Source: Imbricaverruca yamaguchii
Lineage: Eukaryota > Arthropoda > Thecostraca > Neoverrucidae
Length of the DNA stretch: 64,000 nt
Direction of reading: 5' to 3'
NCBI GenBank assembly: GCA_034440575.1
Contig: JAOTOL010001562.1
Coordinates: 434,001-498,000, forward strand
The notes beneath the pieces are model-generated. The model did no database searches. It was not told the origin of the DNA and saw nothing but the letters and a program-made list of their open reading frames with translations. The position numbers were made by a program, and so were the translations under genes. Positions 52,660 through 64,000 of the stretch are shown in pieces (within the stretch, counting starts at the first letter, position 1; every line of letters starts with the position of its first letter).

Positions 52660-54870
52660 GGTCCTCAATAATCGCGCCGGACTTCGGAAAAAATGTGCCA
52701 TGCTCTCTAGAAATCCCGCTGGGGCCACAAAAACCGCTACAAAAATTATAGTCGTCCCGAAACGTCGCACAGGGATCAACGAAAATGACACTCTGGCCCG
52801 GAAAATCGCACCAAGGCCCTTGAAAATCACACTTGGAGCCCCTAAAGCTGACGGAGAGCTCCAAAACGTGGGATCAGGTCCCCTTAAAACACAGTTGGGA
52901 CCCTCAAAAATCGCACTTGTGCCACTAAGAATCATATTGTGGGCCCAAAAACACGCACATTGGCCCCGAAATGACCCCGGGGCCCCAAAATCGCACCAAG
53001 GCCCTTTGAAATCGTTTTTGGTGCCCACAAAATCGTTCCGGGGACAGTAAAATGACGCTGAAGCTCCCGAAAGTGGAACCGGGGCTGGAACGGGGACTCC
53101 GGAAAAGTGGAACGGGGACTCCTGAAGACACAGCATGAGCTCACAAAAAGACTCATCGGGCCCTAAAAAGTAGCGCCAGGGCCCCCGAAAATCACTCCGG
53201 AGCCCAAAAGATCTGGCAGGGCCATTGAAATTTCGCTGGAGCCCCCAACAAGTCGGGCCTAAGCCCCTGGAACTTACGCTGAGGTCTCCAAGTTCGCATC
53301 TGGGCCTCTGAAAATCTCGCTGGGGCCAATAAAGGTCCTGTCGAAGTTCATGACAATCACGATGGGTCCCCACAGGCCTGGGCGGGGCCCATGAAAATCA
53401 CGCTGAGCTTGGCGTATCAAAAAGTCGCACCCGGACCAATGAAAATCACGCTAAGGGCTCGACAGGTGGGACCGGGGCCCTAAGTCTCATCGGGGCGACC
53501 GAAAAATAAAATGAAGCCTGGAGAACAAAAAGAACAGTGTGTATGGAAGATCACTCTAGAGTCCCGACAATCGCTCCAAAAGCCCCCGAAACGTATTGGG
53601 CCCCAGTAGCGTGTCAAGGCCAATGAAACTCGCGCTAGGGATCCAAAGAAAATGACTACGAGTCCCCAAAAAATCACACTTAGATCCAACAGTTTCACGC
53701 CTGAACTACTGAGACGCTGAACTACCGAAAAGTGTCGGCTGAACAGCTACCCATGCAAATCTCCCTGGGGGCCAACAAGTCGCGCCGGAACCCCGCAAGT
53801 CGCAGCTTGCTTTAAAAAAAAAACATTTCTACTCGGAACTGCGGCCACACAAATTGCGTCAAAAACAAAAAAAATGCGTAGGGCCACGGGAAAGAAACGT
53901 TTTGGGTCACGGAAACAACGCACTAGGAGCCCGAAGAATCGCACCCGGGAACAGAAATGTATCGCAGGGGCCTTACAAAAAAAACTACGCCAAAAATTAC
54001 GAAGGAACTGCATCGAATCGACCCGAGCACCGGAAAATTCAGAGCAGGTCCTCAATGAAAATTATCCCAAGGGCCTTTCTTTCTATTCTGAAGGGTGCCA
54101 CCGACTGAATAAAAGACTCGTCGAGCAGCCACGGTGGTGCACCAAAGGGGAAAATACTCCATTCTGAAGGGTTGGGTTCCCAAGAATCGCACCGGGTTCC
54201 TCCAAAATTGCACTGGGGCCATCGCATCTGGTCCCCCGGAATTCGCGTGGTAAGCTTTAAATGAATATAGCGGGCGCCGAAAATGAACTCGCACCGGGTT
54301 TCCTAAGCTTGCGCCGGAGCCCCGCCGAAATTGTGATTAAACCCAGTTAAGTACAGCGTGCCCCGCGAATTTAGCTGAGCCCCCAAGCATCGCGCTAGGG
54401 ACCCAAGATCTCCGTCGGTAGTCCCAAAAATTCTGGTCAGGGCATAAAAATTGTCCTTCGCAAACACACAGCGTGGTCTCAAAAATCACATTGGGATTCA
54501 CAAAACATTAAGTCAGAGCCCCGAAAATAAATAGAGATTCTAAAGAATATACGTGCGAGCCATGAAAATCGCTCCGGAGCCCCAAACATACCACCACATG
54601 CCTTCAAAAGACGTGAATGGCCCAGAAGAAAAACCTACCGGATCTAAAAACGCGACGAGACAAAAAAGAATGTGCATCGTGTTTCTAAACAATTAAGCCG
54701 AGACTCGGACTATGATAAAAGCAAATGAAGGCACCACAAATTGCGTCGATCCCAGAAAACTGTTGTTTGGATCCCCAGAGCCTCGCGCTTGTGCTCTAAA
54801 AGTCACGCCCGGACCCCGAGAAAATATACCGAAGCCACCAAAAATATACTAGATGAAACTAGAAATGTTG
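52660..54870 (+). repeat. Strongly decayed ~20-bp minisatellite, plus orientation
   Basis: Over 2.2 kb, a motif near AAAATCGCACCGGGGCCCC recurs roughly every 20-21 bp with heavy divergence (for example CCCCAAAATCGCACCAAGG, CCCCGAAATGACCCCGGGG). It leaves long chance open frames on the minus strand. Confidence 0.75.
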
Positions 54871-55599
54871 GAGTTTCAGCACCCAAAAGGAGAAACTTTG
54901 GCACGCTTCGCTCACCGAAAGGGGTCTATATTTCCTGGCATTATTTTGGCCCAGCCCCCCCCCCCCCTGAAGAAAATCCTGGATATCCAGTGCTCTACCT
55001 ACAAACATCGCTTCTAAGGAACCAGATCTCATCCTCCTTACACTGTTAAAATGATATTTTCTAGTACCTCTTCATAAGTTAGCTTGTACTGATAAAATTA
55101 CACCTGTACAAACACCGAAATGTAATATTTTTTAATTTTACGCACGTCAGTCAATATCGCCAGGTCGTCACCTCGCCAACGTTCGTGCACGTGTACACGC
55201 GTCCTCCGTATTCGTCTCATTCACCATTCTTTGTGGGCTTCTCTGGCTTCTGCAGTTTCTGCTAGGCCGCTTACGTTTTGATATTTGCTACCATATGATG
55301 GTTCTGTTCTGCTTCATGTCATGGAGTTCATCTCATCAGAGTTCGGTCCGAAAATGCGATTAATTTAAGTCGAAATTATTCTTCTTCTTCCCACCTTTTG
55401 TCGTAAAATTGAATCCACCTGAACTGAATGTCTACCTGAACTTAGTACCTCATTTTTATGTTCAAATATGCTCATATATTGGGTACCGAACCGAAATGCG
55501 CGCTGGTATAATGTTCTTTCATAGTCTACTAATGTGTTTCAGGACATAAGGGCATTTTTCAGACACCACGTGTTTGCTTACATATTTATTTGTGCGGAT
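54871..55599. other. Spacer between inverted decayed arrays
   Basis: AT-rich unique sequence with a C run at about 54953-54966. No gene seen. Confidence 0.6.
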
Positions 55600-56100
55600 T
55601 CATGATTTTTTAGCCACCGGCAGGATTGCCAAGGCTCCGATGCGTTTATTGACTGTCCCAGTGCATATTTGTATAACCATGCCACTTTGTGCGGACTCCG
55701 ACCTGTTCTCGAGGCTCGCATGCCTTCTCTGCTGCCACGGTGTTTTCAGGGTTCCAGTGCGTTTTGAGGGTGTCCGGTGGTTTGGGGCTCCAAGTTTGCC
55801 TACTTAGGACACCGAGGGATATTTTGAAGCTCTGTCGCTTATTTTCGGGACCTCGTTGTATTTTGGAGTGCCCTGGTACATTGCTGGGCTCCCGGTGGTT
55901 TTGGGAGCATCGCTGTATTTATTTAGGGCCCAACATAATTTCTTGGGGCCATAAACATGAATTTTTGTCAGCTTTTGTGCTATTTTTCGAAGCTCAGGCG
56001 AGCTTTGTAGGGGCTCATGTGCAAACTTTCGGGCCCCGGCGTGAATTGTCGGAAAACCGACTCGAGTCTTCCGGGCTCGCTGTACCGAAGTCGAGCGGTG
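55600..56100 (-). repeat. Decayed ~20-bp minisatellite, minus orientation
   Basis: Same motif inverted (GGGGCTCCAAGTTTGCC, GGGCCCAACATAATTTC, GGGGCCATAAACATGAATTT). Degenerate, about 24 units. Confidence 0.6.
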
Positions 56101-56214
56101 AAAGTTATATGGCAGGTCACACTAAGCAGGTCACACTAAGCAGGTTCACATTATAAAAAAGAAAGACGCAAGGATCTGCTATATTATATTCGAACTGCTT
56201 CGGAAAAAAAATTG

Positions 56215-56480
56215 GCAGTCTACCATAGCGGGTCTCTCAACTTCTTGCCATACATGGTAGTCGCGAATGATCTTGAATTGCTTGTACCTGAAAGCGTAAA
56301 GTTTGCGCAATATACTGACTATTTGCAAATCTTGACCAGTAGCAAAAAAAACTTACACTGTTTAATTAGGAAAAAAATGAAGCTACTCCTAATGCATATT
56401 ATCAGTGGTTCTTTCAAAATGAATTGAAAATCAACCCTGGCAAGATCCAGATGACAGTATTGGTGCTACGACTCAGAAGC
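56215..56480 (+). pseudogene. LINE reverse transcriptase fragment (palm/thumb)
   Basis: Reads NDLELLVPESVKFAQYTDYL then QILTSSKKNL, where the catalytic YADD-like box has become YTDY, and after a frame break FFQNELKINPGKIQMTVL. The order YADD, ...NELKINP.KT...L is diagnostic of jockey/CR1-like LINEs. Frameshifted and inactive. Confidence 0.75.
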
Positions 56481-57059
56481 GTTCAATGCAATATATCTGG
56501 CCCAGCACTGTCCATGCCATATTGTCAGCCATCGAGACAACAATGCAGGGGTGCAGCACAGTGCAGCACACAATGGTCCCCCAGAGCACGCGACCGTCAC
56601 GCAACAACACCGCCAGACCATCCGTTACGAAAACCGCGGACGAAAAACAACGCCCTTCCATTGTGGCATAGGTAAAGAGCAGAGCTATCCGCGTCTACCG
56701 ATATCAAGTAGCGACTGATTTGCAATAGATATATCAGAGCACAGACATGATGGTACGAATTTGAGTACAACTGGCAGCAATCATTTGCGACGAGGAAGTA
56801 TTATCAAATTCCTCAAACACAAAATTGTCACCAACCAGCTGAATTCACTTTCCTTTCACTACATACTTTTCTCTAAGAAAATAGTCGAGAGGCGGGGGCG
56901 TTCGCCCCTCCTCCCTTGCATTCCCGCGAACCCACGACTTCAAGCCGCGCCAGGGGCCCATAAGTAATCGTCTACGGGAGCGTCATGAAGGGGATAGAAA
57001 GGCCAGCAGCGCTTTTTATGGCCGGCCGAGGCTGTTGTCGGGCCGGCTTGCAGATACCC
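56481..57059. other. No gene recognised
   Basis: May contain more decayed LINE sequence. No intact frame. Confidence 0.5.
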
Positions 57060-57235
57060 GTCGCTCACGATCGCCTTTGGGTCCTTACGAATATATCTGA
57101 GCTCTTGCGAATGTCTATGGGTTCTTCTAAGGGCTATTACGAACGTCTACGGGCCCCTACGAACGCCGAAGAACCATTGTGAACGTCCACGGGTCTTTCT
57201 GGATGATTACGGGTCATTACGAACGTCCACTGGCG
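57060..57235 (+). repeat. Degenerate 20-bp tandem repeat, about 8 copies
   Basis: Consensus GAACGTCTACGGGCCCCTAC with many substitutions. It ends at CACTGGCGGATCCAAGAGGG, a string typical of invertebrate transposable-element edges. Confidence 0.75.
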
Positions 57236-57249
57236 GATCCAAGAGGGGG

Positions 57250-57515
57250 GTGGGGTCAAACTCCGAAGTAAATCGCTTATGCCGCATCCATCGGTGAAGG
57301 TTTTGTGGAATTCGGTGGAGCCGTTTAGGAGCATGGACACCGCTTAATTTTTTAATGGTTTCAAAATGGGCGCTCCAAGTTTAAGGGGTAATTTAATACC
57401 TTTGCGTAATGGTAAGGGCCTCCATATTCAAAAGTCCCAAGTAAATCGACCCAATTGCATCGATTGGTTAAGGTTTAGTGGAATTCGGTTGGGTAGCTTC
57501 TGAGCATCGGCACGG
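57250..57515 (+). repeat. Diverged ~173-bp direct duplication
   Basis: 57256-57340 and 57429-57512 share AAGTAAATCG, ATC(C/G)AT(C/T)GGT, AAGGTTT and TGGAATTCGGT at the same spacing, about 70% identical by eye. Confidence 0.65.
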
Positions 57516-58380
57516 CAACAGCCCTCGGCAACAGAGTAGACCCACCATGCAGATTTTAATTTAGGCCCAGGGTAGACCCACCCTGCAGCTTCATGAATTT
57601 AATTTAACCAGTAACGCGCAGGCAAACCCAGTGAGCCAAATTTCGAAGACAAAACTTGAACAGGATGTTTTGTGCGCGTGTCCAGTTAAGCCCAGTTGAG
57701 CAGCATGCTTCGTATGTTGATGTTGTGGGTCGCTAAGATGAAGAGACAGGTTACGTTGGCTGTTTTTTTTTCAAGAAGAATAGGAAGAGGAGGTATGTAG
57801 GTATTTAGATCCTGAATAAAGGACAACTGGTGGGTTCGCAGGTAAGGAAGATTCTGCTGGTACGACCGAGCTATGAAACTTTAAGGGCTTTATTGCAGTT
57901 CAATGCAGTTATAAATTATTCGTGAAATAGGGTGGAATGTACCACCTATTGAATAATCAGAAGACATCCCTCCCAAACAACTATCGACATCTTGCTTCTT
58001 GGTGTGTTTGTGAAGTCTTCATGTCTCGTTTCTAACCATAGTGTGTGTGTATCATGCTTATGCTTACCATTATAGATTGTGATATAGCTTGTACCGAACG
58101 CGATTTCACGTAGAGACTACTCATGATATGGTCCACTGATCAAGATAATTTGCTGATAGTATGCCATTGTTATCATTGTCATTAACAAAAGTATCCCTAT
58201 AATAGCTGTCTCCCAAAATAAACGAAACAGATGCACACATACAGGCTATTGGCTCAAAATTTTAGGATGAAGAACTTAAACGATATTGTAAACGACATCA
58301 CTTCCATGGGCAAGATGGACATCTTCGTGGGCTGCTTTCGACACCTCACACCTAACGAAAAAACAATATTTCAACGCTGG
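57516..58380. other. No gene recognised
   Basis: Includes two short copies of GTAGACCCACC(A/C)TGCAG around 57535-57590. Otherwise featureless. Confidence 0.55.
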
Positions 58381-58384
58381 TTTA

Positions 58385-59060
58385 GTGTAGGCATCTGTTA
58401 GACACCTTTTGCACATATACCCTCATGAAGCAAGCACATAGGTTAGGTTTAGTTAGGTTGGGTTAGGCTAGACTTCTGTTTTAAGTTATAGAAACAAGTT
58501 GTTTCCTTGCATGGAACGTTAGGCTGGGTTAGGTTAAGTTAGGCTACATTTTTTGTTACTTTTCACATCACTTTTAATGCCATCTTACCCAAATCCAAGC
58601 TCATTTTTGTGTTACTTTGCCTCCCAACTGAAAGAGTATGCACTTCCAGAGGAAATGAGTTGTTGCATCATATTGGGAATAATTATAAGCATTGCATCAG
58701 AGACAGAAATTCCACGAACTTAAAAATTACCTTACACTGTAAGTTTACCACGATGGTGATACCATTGCACACTTGGATGATTTGGATGACCATACTCAAC
58801 AAGGAAATACTCTGATAATAGGTTAGTCTTTTCTTTGATGTCTGTTGGATGAAAAATGTAATGGCCTTTGGTAAGCTTCATCACCTTCTGTTCTGAAAAG
58901 TTTCAAATCTGATCTGAATACCAGACAAGCTGTGCCTATTACTTAGTGCATACCTGGGTAGGTACATAGGTACCTCCCTAGAATCTTGTGATTATTGCCT
59001 TGTGTTTTTGGTATTATTGCACTTTAACACGCGTCCTGCAGGGGTGGGGGATGGGCGAAA
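58385..59060. mobile_element. Fragment related to the 59.7-60.9 kb foldback element
   Basis: Shares TTTTGCACAT...CATGAAGCAAGC and a TTAGG-rich tract with 60030-60125, and AACACGCGTCCTGCAGGGG with the right arm at 60510. A central piece (TGTGTTACTTTGC) matches 60400-60440 inverted. Rearranged relative of the same family. Confidence 0.5.
58440..58545 (+). repeat. Degenerate TTAGG-like tracts
   Basis: Two clusters of GGTTAGGTTTAGTTAGGTTG-type sequence. Similar to the arthropod telomere unit TTAGG but imperfect. Part of the repeat element. Confidence 0.7.
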
Positions 59061-59390
59061 TCCGCCCACCCCTGCGATGATTTTTCGTACATAACTCCAA
59101 ATTTTACTGGCCGATATACGCCATTGCTTGGGTACCTGCTTGAAAATGGCCGGCGCGTTGTGTAAAGCACGAAAAAAACAAAATCGGCCAACCATTTTTA
59201 GAGTTAGAGGCCGTTAAAGTAGGACAAATTATCAGCGCCAGACTACAAAAATCGACGCTGATGCGCTTCCCGTATATTGGCAAAAGGGAAGTATTTTTGG
59301 AAATCTAGCGGCTTGTTTGATGTATAGGGTTATGCTATATAGTTTCAAAGTCATGTTAGGTCACCGAAGTCAGGTCAGGTCAAGTTCATA

Positions 59391-59448
59391 TGGGCGCATA
59401 ATGACCCTAGATGTCGACGCGCCCTTAAACTCCAATCCACCACCACCA
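59391..59448 (+). mobile_element. Hairpin mini-retroposon (family B), copy 13
   Basis: GGGCGCATAATGACC, a loop, GTCGACGCGCCC, then TTAAACTCCAATCCACCACC. Flanked by CAGGTCAAGTTCAT on both sides, a perfect 14-bp target-site duplication. Confidence 0.92.
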
Positions 59449-59663
59449 CAGGTCAAGTTCATGACAGGTTAATGGATCAAACTTGGTCAACTTGAATGTT
59501 GTCATAAATGCAAATGACTGTCATGCGGTTCATGTCGCTTTGCATGTTACTCCCTTCGTATCCTGAAAACTATTGTTTGTCATTGTGTATCTAAACGATT
59601 CCATATTGTATTCATGTACTTCACTCATTTTTTTTGCGGAGCCGATTGTGCCGAGCCGCCCAA

Positions 59664-60930
59664 CGGAGGATTCAGACGGGTGGCCCGGTTCCGATAACTG
59701 GAGCATGTAATGGCCTAATAAAATGCCGCTAGATAGGTGACCTGAGGTCAAATGCCAGGTTTAGCATTTGTATTACATCATTAGTAATGTCCAAAACATC
59801 ACTGATGCCCATTTAGAAGCATGTAAACACAGCAACCCAGAACGATGACAAACCAAGTGATGCAAAACAAAATGTACACAGTAGACTTCATGGCCGTACC
59901 CATCCACCCTGCGAATTTCGTTGCTCCAGCTTTAATAGGAGCCGAGATCTTATGGGGATGGGGCGGAATCAGCTCCCGTCCAGTGCGCGTTGTCTTCAGA
60001 GGTCCTCCAGAGCGCGTGTTAAGGTATCCACAAATCATGTTTTGCACATTTTACCTCCATGAAGCAAGCGTATAGAGTTAGGTTTGGTTCAGCTTGGTTA
60101 GATTAGGTTAGGCTAGGCTTTTCTTTTTAGTTAAGAAATATGAAAAAAAAAACTTTTTAAAATGCATTTCCCCAATACAATTATTTTCTGCAAGAACAGA
60201 TTAGGTTTGGCTAGGTTTTGATCCATTTTTATTTGCTTTTTGAGATTAAAACAAAATCCTTTGAACACATTCTGACATGGACGGTTAGGTAGTAGATTCG
60301 TGCTTGAAGGCATTTTATGAATCCTTGGAATATTCCTTTTCAATGCAATGTTACCGACACTATAAATGTGACCGACACCAATTAGAACCACTCATTTTCT
60401 GTGCAATTGCTTACTTTTCAGTTTGTGAGCAAAGTAACACCAAAAGAGGCTTTGAGTTTGATAAAAAAGCAATGTTTAAAAAATATAATAAAAATGCTAC
60501 ATAACCTAACACGCGCCCTGGAGGCCCTCTGAAAATTACGTGCACTGGAGGGGGCGGATTCCACCCCTAAGATCTGGGCTCCTATTAAAGTTGGAGCAAC
60601 GAAATTCCCAGTGTGAATGGGTACAATAGTGGTCTTTATTGCGTGCAAATTGCATGACCTTAGGTCAATACCTTTCAAGGTCAAATAAGGTCAAAATATC
60701 AACATTTTCTAGTTTTGCGTGGATTGGCTTCTCATTGTTATGGATCGCTGTGATTGTGTTTAAATGCTCCAAAATGAGCACCAATGATGTTTTGGACGTT
60801 ACTAATGATGAAATACAGATACTAGATCAGGCATTTGACCTCAAGTCACCTATATAGCAGCACTTTATCGGTAATTACTTACTACAGTTACCGGAACCGG
60901 GCCGCCCGTCCGATCGTCAGGCGATCCGGA
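59664..60930. mobile_element. Foldback element with ~400-bp inverted arms
   Basis: The left arm (59664-60030) and the reverse complement of the right arm (60510-60930) align over their length: GGCCCGGTTCCG, GAGGTCAAATGCC, ATCATTAGTAA, GTCCAAAACATCA, AATTTCGTTGCTCCA, TTTAATAGGAGCC and CGCGTGTTA in the same order. The ~480-bp centre holds TTAGG-like tracts and no gene. Probably a non-autonomous DNA transposon. Confidence 0.8.
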
Positions 60931-61355
60931 CACCCAATTATATTAAAACAAGGAGTTAATTTTCTTGGCTAAAAATAGTCCCTTTTCGAAAGGTGGGAGA
61001 AATTCGAATACTTTCCAAGGTCGTAGACCCGAGTCCTTTCACAAAATCCGCCTCCTTGAACACTCACCGTCGGGGGGGGGGAGGGGGCACTTCTGGAGGC
61101 GTCATTTCTCCACAGGGGCGTCACTGCGAAAGTATCTGGAGGGGCGCCTTTTCCTACCAATTAGCGTCTCTGGCTGAAAAATGCGAGGAGCGCACTCGAG
61201 CCTCCCCGGAGGGTCGCATTTCTTTCCAATCGAGCGCCTTATCCCTCTCGCGTCTTTAGCTGATAAATTATAGGGGGTGTACTGGGCCTTGTCAGAGGGC
61301 CAACTCTTCTTGACTGGAGGAGAGCCACCTTCAATCGGTTGGGAGAGGCCCCCAG

Positions 61356-61560
61356 TTGCCCCCTCCCCTCGACCCACCACTGTTTGACCGTCATTTGAAT
61401 TTTGAAGCGCATGTCGACACTGTAGTTCAAAAGTGCACGGGACATGGTACATCGCCCTTGGTCATCGCACTTGGGTTGACACTGTTTCAAAAGTGTGATG
61501 TAATCATTTGCAAAGGCGTAGTGTCTATAATTCGCTATCGGATGTCCATGTGCAGCTAAT
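61356..61560 (+). pseudogene. LINE reverse transcriptase fragment (C-terminal)
   Basis: Reads FDRHLNFEAHVDTVVQKCTG, and later VVSIIRYRMSM. These match the LD..L.F..HV..VV.KCTG...I.RYC.SVYG region following the RT domain in jockey/CR1-like LINEs. Short and broken. Confidence 0.65.
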
Positions 61561-62186
61561 GCGGCAATAATAAAATCCATCGTGTTAAAAAGTAATTAAT
61601 TTCTATGCCCGTGTAGTAGGCGGCAAAAGAAGGTTCGACCACAAATCCAATGTCATCAAAACCCTTACATTGCTAAATGCGAAGCATTTAGTGTAATATT
61701 GCAATGCCTGCTCTGTGTGGAGTGTCATCAAACCCCCGTCATCAAACCATATCACATTTCCGGCACGACCGGGCGGACAGCCAGTCAGCATCACCACCAC
61801 GGCACGACACGTTCAGCCAACATCACGCTGTCACGCATGCATATTGAGGCCGGGAGGTGGAGGCGCGTGTCACTGAGGCGCTTGTCTTGCTGACAAATCT
61901 TATATTTGAAACGCGCGATCCTTTTCATTACCTGCATCTGTATTGGACACTCACGTTTAGAGTGCTGCATCTGCCCCACGTAAGGCGAGACAGCTACTGT
62001 CGCTGTCACCCAGCGCCACGCCACGCCATTGTGAAATTGAGTAGTCCTGGCGTTAGCGTTGATGAGTCGCCGTCGCCGAGTGCGCTGTCCCGCGCCGTCC
62101 ATGTCACCAATTTCCAACTGAGCTGCAGGGTACGCAGCTCAGTTGGATACACTGACCAGGGTTATTAAGTTGACTACACTGACCAG
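61561..62186. other. No gene recognised
   Basis: Short open frames on both strands without family resemblance. Confidence 0.55.
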
Positions 62187-62348
62187 AGGACCAGTAGTAT
62201 ATGGGTAAGTTGCCCGTCTCGCAATCGAAAGATCGTGGGTTCGAATTTCACCTGTCGCTACTCCTCGCCCGCGACCAAATGGCGTGAGCCACTGGCGACG
62301 TTGCATGACTCAACGGTCGACGTGTCGTAAATACCAATAACCAACCGA
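62187..62348 (+). mobile_element. tRNA-derived SINE (family A), copy 3
   Basis: A-box-like TAGTATATGGGTA, B-box-like GGTTCGAATTTC, body CGCGACCAAATGGCG, 3' hairpin GGCGACGTTGCATGAC ... GGTCGACGTGTCG, then AAATACCAATAACCAACC. Flanks GACTACACTGACCAG and GACTGCACTGACCAG form a target-site duplication. Confidence 0.87.
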
Positions 62349-62989
62349 CCTAGACTGCACTGACCAGTAGGGCACAGCGTCCTTGAGAAATTTTGGATTC
62401 GAGATTCGGCCCTGTGATCTTGAGATGTAATCGGGTGTGCTGATTTCAAATTCGAAATCTGTTTTTGGATCAAAGTATTTTCTGGTCCGCAAATTTACAC
62501 TTTTCTGCAGGCATGTTTCCTAACTTTATGCTAAATATGGGACTATGGACATAAAGACATGTCTGAAAGTTGTGTGACTGTTATATTCGTGATGTTCACA
62601 CCACAATACCTATGGTTACCACTTTTCAGCGCGCTAAAGCGTATATTGGATATATTTCTGACGGTTTCTCTGGTCCGTTCGACACATCTCTCACTAACGC
62701 CATCTATAGGTGTTTTTTCATTAACTCGGAAAATTGACTCATTGAACTAGACATATATCAAAAGCCTGTCCAGTATGCATCTAAAATTTACACTAACGAA
62801 CTGAAAACTGATGGCTAAGTTCCCTCAGGGGCGGATCCAGGGGGAAGGCAATAGTAGGTATGTTGAAAAAGGCAAAGGCAGGTTCGTATACAAAATACAA
62901 AAAGTGAACACGTTTCTTGAAAACTTCAAATAATATAAAACAAGCTTTGAAGTATCATAGTAATCGTTTGTAATGTAGGAAAACATTAC

Positions 62990-64000
62990 ATAACACACAG
63001 GACTACCGTTTAGTGATCGGCTGAGGGAAATAATAGAAATACACACAGGAGAACTGCCACTGAGACACATTATCACTTCTCTGGACGGCCCAACAAACGC
63101 AAGGGACGGATTGCAAGGACCTGTTGGAAAGATGCATTCGAAGGTTGAAGACATGAGGTATGATCCAGCGTTTGAACGGCTAGCTGAAGGCGATGATATG
63201 TGGAGATCTCAGAAGATGTACCTGACAGCATGTCAACAGACCAGAAGGTCTCTTACGAATTGTGTCGGGCGGTGAAAGCTAGAAGTCTGCCTGCAAGTAT
63301 GTAAGAAATGAAGCCTGGCAAGCTGAACCACGCGCGCTGGTTGACAACAGGTGAGAGTATAGAGCACTTGTGGACCAGGCAGCACGGGCTCACCGACTCA
63401 AACAAGAGAATCCTGAGACGGCTGGCAGAGTTCTACGTCAACGTATATTTCAAGTGCTACTTTGAGATTAAGACTAAGCCCAAAATCGTGGACGCACCCA
63501 AACACATAATAACCCATCTCCGGATCCTTCGTACGCAACCAGAAGAGGTTCAGGCGGGGTTACCCGCTGTGTTCGGTCTTCCGCCTGGTACGCCCATCCT
63601 GCGAGCCTCCTGCTGTCCCTTCTCGCCAGCGAACAACCTAAAGATAGGAAGTTTGCCATCGAAAAGATCATCGGTGTGAGAGGAGGAGCAGAGTACGGGG
63701 ACAAGTCGCCAAGGACGAGAAAGCACCACAAGATCAACATGTCCACCTCATCACTTCTTCAACTGATTGACTGGGACGACACAGAGATCACGGAACCTGT
63801 GTTTACGTGTGGAATCGCCCCAACAGAACTCAGGAGGATCATATCCATGCTGCCGGATGTCCCTCCGTTCCCTGCGAATGCCCAGTCGACGGAGCGGGCG
63901 GTCCAGCACGTCACGACAGCCGCTGGAAAGGTCAGGAGGCCCGAGATGGCTCTGTCCGCGTCAGCGCCCACCACAGAAAACAGTTGCCAGTGTTCCTCTC
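62990..64000 (+). pseudogene. Broken copy of a repetitive uncharacterised protein family, runs off right edge
   Basis: Segments in order: LPFSDRLREIIEIHTGELPL, RHIITSLDG..GPVGK, DQKVSYELCRAVKA, KPGKLNHARWLTT, RILRRLAEFYVNVYF, then SLLASEQPKDRKFAIEKIIG, LLQLIDWDDTEITEPVFTCG and FPANAQSTERAVQHVTTAA. From memory, this order (RW(L)TTA.R.LR, LIDW...TEPP, FPCH.Q..ER) belongs to a multicopy family of unknown function in arthropods and cnidarians, probably carried by transposons. An in-frame TAA at about 63299 and at least three frame changes (near 63225, 63600 and 63930) mark it as decayed, unless they are sequencing errors. The GGGGCGGATCCAGGGGG string at 62827 may be an element boundary. Confidence 0.6.

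Noticed and set aside
52447..53373. 308-codon minus-strand ORF
   Set aside because: Follows the decayed ~20-bp repeat, has no recognisable domain, and its apparent residue pattern mirrors the DNA period.

Overview
The window is nuclear DNA from an invertebrate animal, most likely an arthropod. It shows spliced genes with GT-AG introns, high-GC exons in AT-richer DNA, tRNA-derived SINEs, decayed LINE fragments and degenerate TTAGG-like (arthropod telomere-type) tracts. A crustacean is plausible, but the sequence alone does not fix the species.

Two conserved genes lie on the + strand. The first is the 3' part of ARS2/SRRT (Serrate RNA effector, a cap-binding-complex partner). Seven internal coding exons run from 6846 to 17151, followed by two alternative terminal exons at 21908 and 23624. 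The 5' exons are not seen and probably lie left of the window. The second is a complete TRAM1-like translocating-chain-associated membrane protein gene (28712-44966): nine exons, joint phases consistent throughout, 378 codons plus stop.

The most striking feature is that splice junctions of both genes are embedded in tandem arrays made of the junction itself. The donor of ARS2 exon A is repeated about 30 times (7035-8059). The donor of TRAM exon 6 recurs 20 times in 63-bp units that keep the reading frame for the first 13-14 junctions (36355-37577). The donor of TRAM exon 7 seeds an older 22-bp array (38765-39145). The acceptor of TRAM exon 8 closes an array of about 60 units of 53 bp (39285-42510), in which most units have lost the acceptor AG.

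Mobile DNA is abundant. A ~55-nt hairpin retroposon occurs at least 13 times, mostly with target-site duplications and a fixed 5' end. A ~155-bp tRNA-derived SINE ends in a related hairpin and the same tail. A second tRNA-derived SINE, three LINE reverse-transcriptase relics, a ~1.3-kb foldback element (59.66-60.93 kb), a candidate TIR element (42.89-44.40 kb) and a broken copy of a repetitive uncharacterised protein family (63.0 kb to the right edge) are also present.

By region: 1-6.8 kb, minisatellites and SINEs; 6.8-23.9 kb, ARS2; 23.9-28.7 kb, intergenic; 28.7-45.5 kb, TRAM; 45.5-64 kb, repeat-rich DNA with no intact gene that I can recognise.
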